Shown here: positions 43,589-54,960 of the stretch, piece after piece
How the letters are laid out: every line of letters begins with the position of its first letter
Numbering within the stretch: position 1 is the stretch's first letter
Assembly: GCA_950295325.1 (NCBI GenBank)
Contig: OX485805.1
Span: 29,499,501 to 29,563,500, forward strand
Reading direction: 5' to 3'
Source of the DNA: Polytrichum commune
Taxonomy: Eukaryota > Streptophyta > Polytrichopsida > Polytrichales > Polytrichaceae
DNA length: 64,000 nucleotides
Notes under the pieces: generated by a model
Seen by the model: only the letters and a program-made list of their open reading frames with translations
Database searches by the model: none
What the model was told of the DNA's origin: nothing
Made by a program: the position numbers and the translations under genes

Positions 43589-45639
43589 GTAAGTTCCACC
43601 CAATTGAGAGAGCGTGCGTCTAAACTGATGCGACCGGAAACATAACACTGTTATCAAACTCCTCAGGGTAAAGCTTTTCCACTGAAGAATATGCAACAGA
43701 ACTTGTTATAATGCAATACATTGCGCAACAAGTTAACCTGTGGCCAGGTGTAAATACTCAAGGCCTAGTGGATTCTCTCCTCAAATGCCAATCTCAACCA
43801 GAGCCAACAGAGGTGGAACTTTGTGTCGTTGAAGGATATACTGTAATCTCTCTGTTGCACATCTTGGAGTGTGTACATACTTTATGAGTCCCTCCAAGTG
43901 TATTAGTAGCAGCACAAGAGAACTTATTGTTTTGTCACTGCAAATATATCTGATCAACCACATGTAATTAAACTTTTGCATTTGTGAAAAGCCTGTGCTG
44001 GTGAGAAGAGTCTTGCATGCATCCTGAGTAGAAAGGGATCAGGCTGTGGAACTGCTTCTCCTTGTTGGATGGATACTTGTAGAGTTTCTGTTGGGGTGGT
44101 TGGTCTGTATATGGAAAGGTTCTTTTATGAACTGTGAAATGTTTATTTCAAGTAGAAATGCTAGGAAGAGGATGGTCATTCACTATTCTGCATCCCACAA
44201 TTTAAAGATATTTGTCATCTATTTTCCTTTGTGTGCACAGAGGTCCTGGCGCTTCAATGTTACAGATTTTAGAGATAAATCTTTACAGGGTTGTGAAGAA
44301 GCTTGAGTTTGCATTTCTGTATGTATTCACTTTGATGTCATTGCAGCTCTGCAAATTCCAATCAGTGATCACTTATCACAACTGTTCTGCTTCTCCAATA
44401 CAACAGATGTCTTATACAGAAGCTCTTAAATGGACTTAAGCCCCCTCTCGATTTGACCCTAACTAAAACTCGTCATATTTGCTAATAAGTCTGAACCACT
44501 TTTTCAAAGTGCAAGTTCATACTGGTAGTGCGATGAACTGGTTCCCAAGCCTTGCAGATTTTAGTGTAATGGCTCTTCCCACATGACAAGGGTTTTATCC
44601 CAAGCAGCTGCCACATCATCAAAATATCTTTGCAGAGTGCATGCAATCTCATATGCTTGTAGCGAAAACTTCTATCCCCTCATGTAGACAAGCTGAATAT
44701 GCTTACTTATCTTAATTGGACACGTATAGTTGAGTGGTATGTGGTTAGGTGTGACTCCAGGAATGGTTACCAAAAAGGCATGTCTCTAAAAGATATTGAA
44801 CTACGTGCTCAAAATATGATAATCAATCTAAGCTCATTAGTCAACATGATTGATGGGACTTATATGACCATTCATTGAACATGAGCATCTTCACTTTCAT
44901 AAATGATTAAGGTATTTACATGAGCTTCAAAAATGATGGGGTAAGTGGTTGTGGCCTCAAGTTGGATTTGCTAACCATCTCATATGAATCACGTGTATCA
45001 TATTCTAGGAGAAGGGGGCTAATCATAATAAGTAACCATTTAAGACCCATCTACCTCACATAACCTTGCCTAGGAATTATTGCATAGTTTGCCCTTGAAT
45101 TAACCACTATGTATTTTATTCCAACATAACAATGATATGAATACCTATCTTTGAGTGGTAGGTGGTTAGCTGTGGATCTAAAAACGGACAACAAATAGAC
45201 ATGTGTTAAAAAGATATTGTTCATGTGATGGCCCCTTAGTTATGTGACTAATGAGGATAGAATGGTTAAGAAATTTTGAACACGTAATCCAATCTCTTTA
45301 AAACATGTCTTTATGATGTCCATTCTGAGATCCTCAAATAACCACACACCACTCAAATGTAGGTCATCAAATAACTTAGTGACCAAATAAAGCCCATTTA
45401 CCTCTCCTTTATCTCAGGTGTAATATTGGGCTGTCATTGATAGCAAACAACATGGCGAGGGCAACTTTATATAAAAATTCAAGTATTACGGTGTGGGCCA
45501 ATGGGTATCAAGGGTAGTCATTAAGCTACTACTACAGAAGAACCTTGGGGGAGGGAGGGAAATCTTTTAGTAGCTATAGGGTTGGCATTTGCTTGTGCTA
45601 AAACCAAGTATTAAATGTTGCCACATGGACATCCACCTA
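43589..45639. other. Intergenic, with family C repeats
   Basis: No further exon is recognised with confidence. Family C copies lie at about 44716-44880 (plus sense) and 45150-45400. The latter is a fold-back: GAGTGGTAGGTGGTTAG at its left end pairs with ACACACCACTCAAATGTAGG at its right end, showing the inverted-repeat nature of the family. Confidence 0.5.
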
Positions 45640-45739
45640 GGATTGGCAAGCATTGTTAGTGGTGGGTTGGAATACAAACTAAGTAAACGCTCCTTCTGGC
45701 TTAAAACCCTTTGTTTAAGATCAAGTGGGGAAGGGCCTT
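45640..45739. repeat. About 100-bp direct repeat, left copy
   Basis: GGATTGGCAAGCATTGTTAG to GATCAAGTGG..AGGGCCT, almost identical to 46681-46780. The two flank a retroelement tail and may be a long target-site duplication. Confidence 0.75.
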
Positions 45740-46680
45740 ATAATAAATAAAATAAAAGTAACGTCGGGGTTTGGTTTGTACACCGACGTGAATGGGAGCC
45801 TATTCCTCTATATCCTATGTTCATGTTTGACCAAGTGGCACCGTAAGAGTACTTCGTCCCTCACGGGAGGTGGGCTCCATTAGTTTCCGAGAAAACACAA
45901 TACCTAGTATCTAGTGGGAGTATACAGGGGTGTAAGGGGGTCTACGGGGGGTTGTTTGTTGTCTAGCTTCCTTTTGTTTAGTATTAGGTCTGTGAGGTAT
46001 TTGATGGCAATTTGGTGTAGATGTTTCATAAGTGTTTTGATCTCATTTTTGGGTATTTTTTGTTTTTCTAAGTCTTTAATTGGTTGTTTGTGAATAGCCC
46101 CTCTAACACTTGTTGTGATGGTGATGAGAGGGTTGACTTGCCAACCGGCTGTTCTAAGTGTGTGTATGAGTGGGTTGTATTTAGCGGCTTTCTCACTGTG
46201 TGTGGTATTTGGGAATTTGTCATGGCGGGAGGTGAATTCAATGAATTGTAAGGTATTTGATGGGGTTGGCATTAGGGGGGGGGGGGGTTGGCTATCTGTG
46301 GGGGCGCCAAGTACGCATAGTATGTCTGGTCTAAGTCTCGCTAGGCATGTGCATGGTATAGTGGGACATGTGCATTGGAGTAGCCATTGTGGAACTGTAT
46401 TGTCTTGTGAACTAGAATTTTGGTTGCCTGCATTTATGAGTGTGTAGTATCTCGTGTGTTTATTTGATTGGAGCGTATGTGCGATTTGGTGGATTGCTTT
46501 ATTATGGCGTGCTATACTTAGTCCCTTTATGTGTGGATTTGAACATGTAGAGAGTAAGTGTAGCCATGTGTCTATGGTATTATTGGGGCATATCAAAATT
46601 TTAGAGTTTGTGTGATTTGGGCGTCTATAATCCTGGGGTTCTTCCAAAATTGGTTGGAAAATTTGTGGTTGATTTGGTAA
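45740..46680 (-). mobile_element. Short non-LTR retroelement insertion
   Basis: The segment lies between two roughly 100-bp direct repeats. Its minus-strand 3' end is T/A-rich (reads TTTTATTTTATTTATTA next to the left repeat). It contains one open frame with a retroelement-type endonuclease region. The layout fits a 5'-truncated element with a long target duplication; a segmental duplication is the alternative. Confidence 0.6.
45904..46647 (-). pseudogene. C-terminal zinc finger and restriction-like endonuclease region of a retroelement
   Basis: A 247-codon frame without internal stops. Residues 20-49 hold CP....DT..H....C followed by ARHN, like the zinc-finger segment preceding the endonuclease in elements with a restriction-like endonuclease. 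The second Cys of the finger is replaced by Asn. RPDIL (106-110), FIEFTSRHD (135-143) and SEKAAKY (151-157) fit the PD-(D/E)XK-type order: Asp, then an acidic residue on a strand, then Lys. The rest (AGWQVNPLITITTSVRGAIH and the helical tail) matches the usual end of such proteins. Reverse transcriptase is not present. Family assignment rests on motif order and is moderately secure. Confidence 0.6.
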
Positions 46681-46780
46681 GGATTGGCAAGCATTGTTAG
46701 TGGTGGGTTGGAATACAAAGTAAGTAAAACTCTCCTTCTGGCTTAAAACCCTCTGTTTAAGATCAAGTGGAGAAAGGCCT
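46681..46780. repeat. About 100-bp direct repeat, right copy
   Basis: Second copy of the repeat at 45640-45739, with a few substitutions and one-base gaps. Confidence 0.75.
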
Positions 46781-46789
46781 TTAAATATT

Positions 46790-49121
46790 GTAAGTGTTGT
46801 AAGTAATACTTACAATATCTACTATGTTTTAGAGGGGGGTTGGAATAGGCTTGGGAGTAGGCTCCATGAGAATTGGTTTGAACCAATAGGAGGTGATGTT
46901 TTAGTGATTTGAAGTTGTAAAGGTGGTAGTCTAGGGAGATGGGAGGTAGTAATAGCCTTGAGAGTGGAGTGCAAAGAGATGTCTTCAACCAATGGGAAGC
47001 TATGCTTGAAAGGTTGGGAGTTGCAACACCCTAGTTAGAGTGAAGATAATTGGACCTTCAAAGTCTTCCATGCATTCGGTGTTACATGCACCTTCCCCAC
47101 CCCTTGCAATCTTGCACATTTGCATATACCTATCTATAAACCTAGCCGCAATTGGAGTTCATCTCTACTTATCTTCCAATAAATGTCACAAAACCCACCT
47201 TTTTGTAGTTCAATTATCAGCCTTATAGAATTATTGCTCAAATTGTTATTGGTCCATTGCATAAAAGTTCAATCTTCATGTCTTGTTTCCACCATCATAT
47301 TCCAGTAAATAGATTCATGAGAGTAAGACTTCTTCAAAAGCTTGATTGGTGTATCGTGAACATTGGTTGGTATAATTACAAAAAAGACAACTCGTTAAGA
47401 AAAATGAAATGAAAAATTGAAGACACCAAACACATTTTGACTGCAATATGATTGGTTTATTTATTTATTTATATTTTTAATCATGTCTACCCCTTAACAA
47501 TATGCAACACAAATAATTTCTCTTTATATATTTTATGTACAGAAAACAAGGTTTCCACACAATAATGTGTGTACGTTGTTATATTTGATACAGTAACATA
47601 TTCATATATAAATATATGAAACAAGCTTCCAAAACCCCTTGTCTCATCTGGGACCCCTTACATACATAAATACCTCTAAGGTACTAAGGCCTTAAAGTAA
47701 CACCTTCCTTTCGGTGACACCTATTTTTAATCCTTAAGCCGTCAACAAGTGAGTGCCATTGAGCAAGTCAATGTTAAAATCAACTAATCATATGCGGCAT
47801 TAAGTATGAAATAGCACCACTTTGCCCATTCATAATAGCGGTGTAAGAAGGATGCAAAAACACTTTTAGAAGAGCACCAGCTTTGACCAATCACAATGGC
47901 TAATCACGGATCTATCCGCTCAACGAGGTGGTGTAAGGTATGTGGGTGTTATTTGGTTCCTTTTTCATGTTCTCCAACTTCTACTGATTACATTTACACA
48001 ACAAAACTTGTGTTGCATTAGAAAATCTACAATGGAACATCTACAAAATCTGGATTGAAAATTAGACCTCCCTTACTTTAGTTATGGTTATTGAAAGTGC
48101 ATGTTTGTTGATTTCTTAATTGAATACATGGATCCTCCCAATTGTATTCATTATCAAGTGTAGAGTAGTTATTAATATTTGAAGAGATAGTCCAATCTCT
48201 TTTAAACATGTGTATGTATGATGTTTGCTCTTTGATCCACACTAAACCAGATACCAATCAAATCTAGGGGTCCAATTAAGAAAAGTAACCACATAACACC
48301 CGCATACCTTAAGAAATGATTCACAAAAGAGGCATAGCACCTTCATTTAACAGAAGATCCTTACCTACAATAAAGTTGATGTTATAGTGATCCTCACTCA
48401 GCAATCCAAACATCAATAGATGCCCTAGTAAAGAGTAAAAGGCTCTTTCTTTAAATTGACTTTGCAAAATTCTTAGGTTGCATATGAATTTAATATTAAT
48501 ATTAATATTAATTTCTGTAGACTCTGTATCGATTCGCTAATTTATTTTTATTTAAAAAAAATCCAAGCTACTTAACCTTCCTGAAATAGAAAAAGTTTCT
48601 TAAAGTGTTGCTTTAAGGCCTCAGTACCTTACATATCGCTGCATTTCGGAATTTGTAAATTTGACGCAATCGGTGGCTTCAGTAAATTTGTCAATTCTTT
48701 CTTGAGGAGAGGAGAGGAGAGGAGAGGGTGCGATGCTTTATCCCCAAGTGGATATGGTGGCCCTGCAACCGGATTCTCATTCATCTCTGAAACTTGGAAA
48801 GAAGGTCCTGGTAAGTTAGGCCTTCAAATTTCTCCCTGTTCCTCACGTCGGACCGATTACGATCCCATTTGCAGACATCTCATCTCTCTTGTTGCAGTGC
48901 TGCTGCTAATCCACGCGCTCCACCATGCTCTCCTGGTAAGATAGCTTCACCAATTTTGCGCAACAACAGAAGAGGAATGTGCAATATGTTTGAGTTTGTG
49001 ATTGGATTGTGGAATTCTGGGGCTCACACAAGGTTGCAACCAATCACTTACCTTGAAGTGGAGGCGAAATAATGTGAGGAAGAGGAAAAGAAAAAGGGAG
49101 GGATTCTTTGTACCCTTATGA
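46790..49121. other. Intergenic, no gene recognised
   Basis: A/T-rich. A partial family C repeat is at about 48170-48290 and a TTAATA run at about 48490-48512. A GAGAGGAGAG tract (about 48703-48727) precedes the next gene and could lie in its leader or in an upstream exon. Confidence 0.45.
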
Positions 49122-52100
49122 CGGAGGTTTTGGGTGTGGTGGAATGGCAGGGCACGGCATCCCAGTGTATTGGGTGGGAGCGCCCTTGTGGGAAGCAGCA
49201 GCAGCGGCAGCAATAGCAGTGAGGTATTGGGGGAGAGAGTGCAGGTCGCGGGAACCTCAAGTGGGGTGCCACTAAGACGTCGGGAATGGATGCCACCTGC
49301 GAAATGCAGCGTTGATTCTACTTCTTCAGGTTTGTTTGTTTCTTTCTTTCTTCACTCGCCTTTTCATTCAATTTGTGCGTTGTACCCTATAGTAGTCTCA
49401 AGGATAAGCTCTCTTGAGCCTCCCATGCGGGTCAATTCAGCTTCATTTTTGTGCAAGAGGGAGGGATGTCCTGTCCTTTTCCCATCGCCATATGCAAGCA
49501 TTTGTCAGTGTTGCCATTAAATTTTTCCCTGAAATTTTCCCAGGAGAATTTTTATCTTAACTTACCGCCATGGCTTCCACCTTACATCCGCTGGAAAAAG
49601 GCGAGGTGGAAAGTAGAAAGGATAAGCTCTCCTGAGCCTCCCATGCGGGGAAATTCAGATTGTCCTGTCCTCTCTCCTCTTCCCCATCGTCACATGCCCT
49701 TCGCAAGCACTTGTCAATGCCGCCATTAAGTTTTTCAAAAATTTCCGTTACATGTCCTTCTTCATTTACTGCCATGGCTTCCAACTTACATCCGCTGGGC
49801 GATGTGGAAAGTGTCAAGGAGAAGCTCTCTTGCGAGAGCGCGGTTGCTCGTAATTCAGTTCTCTTTTTTTCTCATTCTGATGGCTTATTGGGTGGATGTC
49901 TTCTCTCCTCTTCCCCATAGCCACATGCCCTACGCATTTTGTCAATGTCGCCATTACGTTTTCTGATCATTTTGAGTACATTTTTTTCTTCACTTACCGC
50001 TATGGATTCCAACTTACATCCGCCGGGAAAAAAGGCTAGGTGGAAAGAGAATTTTCCTTCCTTCGGGGTTTAGGGTTTTGGATTTTATCCGCCAAGAAAT
50101 ACTCAGGTAGCTGATTGATTTCTGAGGATATCCAGGCGCTCAAATTCCAGACACATTGTTCGACTATAGGTGCAGGCAATGACAAAGCTGTACACTTTTG
50201 CATGTAATCCATGTGGTCCAGAATCCAACAAGAATGCTAAGGCGGGGGGCTTCTCGTGGGCTTTGCACTGTAGAAAGCATGGTTTTCCGTCTTTTGTTTC
50301 AGAAGATTTTCTGAATTACTCTGAAAGATGATGAGTTGAGTCAATGAGCAACCTAAACTCAGTTTTACTTGGTTGTATCTATTCTAGCATCAATAGGAGG
50401 TCAAGTATTCGTCCTGGAAGACAATTCTTGTAACATCCATGTCACCATGGTCACGACACCCTCCCTGTGATCATCCTAAAGAGGACTTCACAATTCCTTG
50501 ATATTGTTAGGATACGCGTATTTGAGGATATTTTTTATTTCGATATCATTCATGTCTATATACCATGCAAGAGACTTCATACCTAGATAAAATCACCCTA
50601 AGCATCAATCTGGTATCAGGCTGGTACTGACCCAACCAATAACTCGGGTATACAAAGATTCTCTCATTTAGTGATAACCACAAAGTATCGATATTTGTGT
50701 GGTGTTACAATTCTGATACAGGTCGAGTAGGTTCTTGGATACCATTATTGATATTGTGTATCAATACCATGCTTTCACCTCTATACTGATCTAACATTGG
50801 TCATAACCAATTTTGAACTGGTATCAACTTCTTTTTTTTATACCACCCGGGTATTAAGATTATACAATATTTTTATATTAAACGGTATTTGAGGATATGC
50901 TTGTTTACCATACACGTCTATGTACCATGGAAGAACCTTCAAACCTAAGTATAATTACTCTAAGTACGAAATTGGTATTAGACTGGTATTGACCCAACTA
51001 GTTACTCGGGCACAAAGATTTTCTCATTTCATGATACCCACCAAGTATTGATATTTGGTTGGTGTTACAACTTTAATAGCAATTGGGAGGCTCTTTAATA
51101 CCACTATTGAGATCGTGTATTGGTTTGGGCTTGCAGATCCTTTGCTAGTAAGGGCAGCCAGGAAAGAGAAAGTTGAGCGGCCCCCAGCATGGATGATGAG
51201 GCAGGCAGGCCGGTATATGGCATCCTACCGCAAATTGACAGAGAAGCATCCATCATTCCGGGAGAGGTCTGAGAACACAGACTTGATAGTGGAGATTTCA
51301 TTGCAACCATGGAAGGCATTTAGGCCAGACGGTGTGATCATATTCTCAGATATTCTGACACCCCTTCCCGCGATTGGTATCCCGTTCGAGATTGATGAAT
51401 CCAAGGGCCCCATCCTGGACACTCCTATCAGATCAGAGGAAGGTCTCAAAGCACTGCACAGTATCGATCTCGAGAAAGTCGACTTTGTTGGAGAGTCTTT
51501 GAGCATTTTGCGACAGGAGGTATATATGGTCCTCAAGTACGATTGCAAATTTTTATATAATATAGGGCCTGTCTTGGGCTTGAATGTATCCATAGTCTTG
51601 AGAATTGCAAAATAGTGAGAAACTAATTTGACCTACATGTCTCGACTATACAAACTAAACATCTGACTTATTGTGGCATTAAAATTGGTGTGCCATGTTA
51701 ATTAGAGTGGTCTTCGTGAGTTGTCATGTAGCACCAAGCGTCATATGACACCCTCTCTAGCCAAGTGATTGTAAGACAATTATTGTGGGTCGATGATGAA
51801 TAGAGCGGACCACACTAAATCAGATGTTTGACATACTAGTACCGGGTTAGGATTGAACTTTTTTTATTTCATTATGGTGATTTATCTGGTTGCCACTACT
51901 GTGATTTTTATATATGCTTATACTGGAAGCGAGGAATGAATCATTTAGACTCTTTGGATCAGGTTGGAGATGGAGCAGCAGTGCTTGGATTTGTAGGCTC
52001 ACCATGGACCTTAGCAACTTACATTGTGGAAGGTGCAACCACCCGAACTTACACAAAGATCAAAAGTATGACACATTTGCAACCCGAGTTGCTGAAATCC

Positions 52101-54005
52101 ATCCTATCCCACCTGGCAAATGAGATTGCAGAATATGTGATTTTCCAAGTCAAAGCCGGTGCACAATGTATTCAGATATTTGATTCCTGGGGCGGCCAGC
52201 TTCCACCACACCAGTGGGATCAATGGTCAAAACCTTACATCCAGCAGGTATCCACTTAATCCATGGGAATGTCTTACTATTTTGCAATATTCCTTTGCAT
52301 GTCATGGCAATCATCTCTGAGTTTGCGTCCAAGTGCACAAGTTTGAATCAATACTGTTTGGAAGAGTCTACAGGCACAGCATCACCAAATGCCCTCTTTA
52401 GCAGTGTTGACTGGTATCACCTTTTTGGATACCACTCGGGTATATATAATGAGGATTTGACAATTTTCTGATCTTGTTAGGATACAGTGTATTTGACGAT
52501 ATTTTTTCTTTTGATACCATTCAAGTCTATATACCATGCAGGAACCTTCAGACCTAGATAAATTTACCGCAGTATCAGTATGGTATGTGGCTGGTATTGA
52601 CACAAATAACTACACAGAGAATTCCCTTATCTAGTGATACACACTAAGCATCAATATGTGACTGGTGTTACAATTTGATACCGGTTGGGTAGGTTCTTTG
52701 ATATCATAAGTGTGATACTGTGCATCCACTTATTTAGCAGTCCAACATTGGTCTTGTGCCTCGATGTGGCACCTTGATTCTTACGAATTTATGGTTTTTT
52801 GTGTTTCTGTAAGCAGCTTGTGGCGAAAGTGAGACAAGGATGTCCGGGGGTGCCTTTGGTGCTTTATGCAAATGGAAATGGTGGATTGCTTGAGAGGATG
52901 GCAACGCTTGACGTTGATGTAATAGGACTTGATTGGACAATAGATATGGCCGATGGTCGCAAGCGACTGGGAGATTCCATAGCTGTTCAAGGCAATGTTG
53001 ACCCTGCAGTTCTTTTCGCTCCTTTGCCTGCAATTACTGAAGCCGTTGAGAGGTAATCCTTTGCCATACATATGAAATTGACAATATAAGTATTGAAGCA
53101 AGGTATAAGTTGCATGTGTTCCGATGTACCTATTACTCTCAACACCTTTTTTTGTGAGGTCTTTGAGATGCATTTGTTGTTGTTTTACTTCTGACTTCTA
53201 AATTCGACTTAGAGAAGCCATATTTAAAGTTCACATTACACTATGGCCAAGGACCGTGACCATGAAATTGTGAGGGCCCTTGATACTCATCCAAAGGCCA
53301 TACCATGGAAATTTGAAAAGGAAATTTGTGTCATCATGGGCGTCAAGTGTAGTATAAAGAAATGCGTGACCGGACTCTCAACTGAATGCTATTCAGTCCC
53401 ATCCTACTCATGTGGGGCCTTCTATACAATAAATTATACAAAATTGAGTGTTGTGAGATTTTGAAGTGTCATGGTCTTCGGGTTTTGTGGTAGACTCACC
53501 TTTTTGAGGTGGTATTGACACAAAATTCGGTAGAACATGAAACATCATCCATTGCATGCCATATAGGACTCCATGTAGGTTTGTTCATCCATTCAAAATT
53601 CCTTGGTTCCTTAGACCTTCAAGCTCTAGCGTACAGTGAAGTAAGTCGGCGTCAGCATTTTCCACCAATGAGAGATTCTAAATTATAATGGTCACAGGCC
53701 CTCAAGCTCTAGTGTAAAGTGCTCCTACTAAGTAGGCATTTATTTCTGTCACGGTTTTCAATGAAGGTGTAAATTGCTCTTTGCCAACCTTTCATATCAA
53801 TAAAGTGGCTCACTGATGAAGCTGGTGTTTGTTTGTCTGCAGCGTGGTGCGAAAGGCTGGAAACCAAGGTCATATTCTCAACTTGGGACACGGTGTTCTT
53901 GTGGGTACCCCAGAACCAAGTGTAGCTCACTTCTTTGACACCGCACGTAGCCTCAGTTACAATACTGAAGCTACACCTCAATTGGCAACCTCTGCTCTCT
54001 CATAA
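49122..54005 (+). CDS. HEME: Uroporphyrinogen III decarboxylase, plastid type
   Basis: It removes four acetate carboxyls from uroporphyrinogen III to give coproporphyrinogen III in haem and chlorophyll synthesis. Exons: about 49122-49329 (5' end unresolved), 51137-51519, 51963-52247, 52817-53052 and 53843-54005 (stop TAA at 54003). Borders are GT/AG with phases 1, 0, 0 and 2. Landmarks: [20 protein letters not shown], the substrate-binding [34 protein letters not shown] with the catalytic Asp, [62 protein letters not shown], and HILNLGHG with [11 protein letters not shown]. Exon 1 is Ser/Gly-rich like a transit peptide, but its frame has no ATG before 49290, so an upstream exon is likely or the start is at 49290. 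The sequence [17 protein letters not shown] and the rest look closer to cyanobacterial enzymes than Arabidopsis HEME1/2 do (inference). Confidence 0.93.
49401..50050. repeat. Three tandem units of roughly 210 bp in HEME intron 1
   Basis: Units begin at about 49401, 49619 and 49816 with GATAAGCTCTC(T/C)TGAGCC or a variant. Each contains CACTTGTCAATGCCGCCATTA- and TTACCGCCATGGCTTCCA-like blocks, then CTTACATCCGC(T/C)GGG and a GGTGGAAAG end. Short Met-initiated frames inside them are shadows of the repeat. Confidence 0.75.
50505..50800. repeat. GGTATC-rich intron repeat, copy 1
   Basis: Contains GTATTTGAGGATATTTTTTA, CATTCATGTCTATATACCAT, GGTATCAGGCTGGTACTGAC, ACTCGGGTATACAAAGATTC and TGGTGTTACAA. 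The same order recurs at 50878-51115 and 52480-52730. Confidence 0.75.
50878..51115. repeat. GGTATC-rich intron repeat, copy 2
   Basis: GTATTTGAGGATATGCTTGT, CACGTCTATGTACCATGG, TTAGACTGGTATTGACCCAA and ATATTTGGTTGGTGTTACAA follow in the order of copy 1. It ends just before the 3' splice site of HEME intron 1. Confidence 0.75.
51640..51838. mobile_element. MITE, ACTACACTAAA family, in HEME intron 2
   Basis: AAACTAAACATCTGACTTAT at the left and CACACTAAATCAGATGTTTG at the right are inverted. Inner motifs GTGTGCCATGTTAATTAGAG and GTCATATGACACCCTCTCT match the element at 42006-42224 in the opposite sense. Confidence 0.6.
52480..52730. repeat. GGTATC-rich intron repeat, copy 3 (HEME intron 3)
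   Basis: GTATTTGACGATATTTTTTC, CATTCAAGTCTATATACCAT, GGCTGGTATTGACACAAAT and GACTGGTGTTACAATTTGAT match copies 1 and 2, but in a different intron of the same gene. Confidence 0.7.
53228..53724. mobile_element. Degenerate MITE, GGGCCACTTCACAC family, copy b, in HEME intron 4
   Basis: GGCCAAGGACCGTGACCATG at the left and CTAGTGTAAAGTGCTCC at the right correspond to the ends of the family. Internal blocks such as AAATGCTATT- and GGGTTTTGTGGTAGACTCACC-like match copies at 35178 and 56084. Target duplication is lost; borders are approximate. Confidence 0.6.
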
Positions 54006-54611
54006 GCTTACATCATCACAATTTTACTTGCTACAGTGGTAGGTAGGCGAGGTAGGATTCCCACTTTGAAATGCATGTGCAGACCCCGATTTCAGGTATA
54101 CTCAAAAAGCCACACATCGCAATGTCAGTAATTAGAGTGTGGTGATGGTTGCCAATGACAGAATTGATTTACTTGAATAGTTGGTATTGTTTAGGTATTG
54201 AGGTGATCAAGGCTTAAGAGTTGACATTAAAGAGCATTGACATCAATTTAACGTGATTCTCTTCTCGCATCGTGTCTTTCAGTGCTATCCAATTATCTTT
54301 CACCACGATGCACGTCCTTCCGAACAATGCTGCTGGATAGATCATGTTAAATAGTAGTTTACTAGAACCATGGATGCGATTGGTCTTGGCATGTCCTCAT
54401 GTACGTGTGTGTGTGTGTGTGCGACAGTGTGCTCACGCGTTTTGTCTTGAGATTGCTGTTGGCTCTAACTCACATGATTTGTGAATGATGAAGATTTGTA
54501 TAGCATTTTGGGGAACCTTTACAAGGAGCCGGTTGCCAATTATTCCTTAACTCTCCCTAGTTACTGCACCACTTTCTACAATTTTACTGTGCTAATATAG
54601 ACTTATTAGGC
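54006..54611. other. HEME 3' flank
   Basis: Presumed 3' UTR and spacer. A GT microsatellite lies at about 54403-54420. No gene was seen. Confidence 0.5.
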
Positions 54612-54960
54612 AACTACACTAAATAGTCTTATTAGTGTGGGTAGAAAATTAGCTTGGAAATAATTAACGTGGGTAACTCTAATTGTGTAGTTGGGGTGGA
54701 AATAATGTGGGTCCAAGAGCCCAGACCCTCCCCTCAATCTTCCTTGAGATTCCTGATCAAGTTACATAAAATTAAAGGGTATTTTACATCAAATGTAGCA
54801 TAAAATAAAATATGCACCCACAGCAATTTCCTAGAAAAGCAATTAATGTGGCTTAACCTTATTTCACACTTATTTTGAACTCAAGGCTTAGTGTGGGTTG
54901 GAAACTAATGCGGGCTTTAGAGAATTATTGTGACCCACACTAATAGGACTGTCGAGTACT
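54612..54960. mobile_element. MITE, ACTACACTAAA family
   Basis: The left end ACTACACTAAATAGTCTTAT plus TAGTGTGGG, and the right end CCCACACTAATAGGACTGTC, are inverted. About 349 bp. It is related to the longer element at 57899-58697. Confidence 0.65.

Noticed and set aside
44046-44306. Last exon of the adenylyltransferase (ISSRNARKR)
   Set aside because: The motif match is short, no suitable acceptor in the right phase is evident, and the flanking residues do not resemble the family.
49134-49920. Several Ser/Pro-rich frames as separate genes
   Set aside because: The first belongs to the HEME leader exon and the rest lie in the tandem repeat of HEME intron 1.
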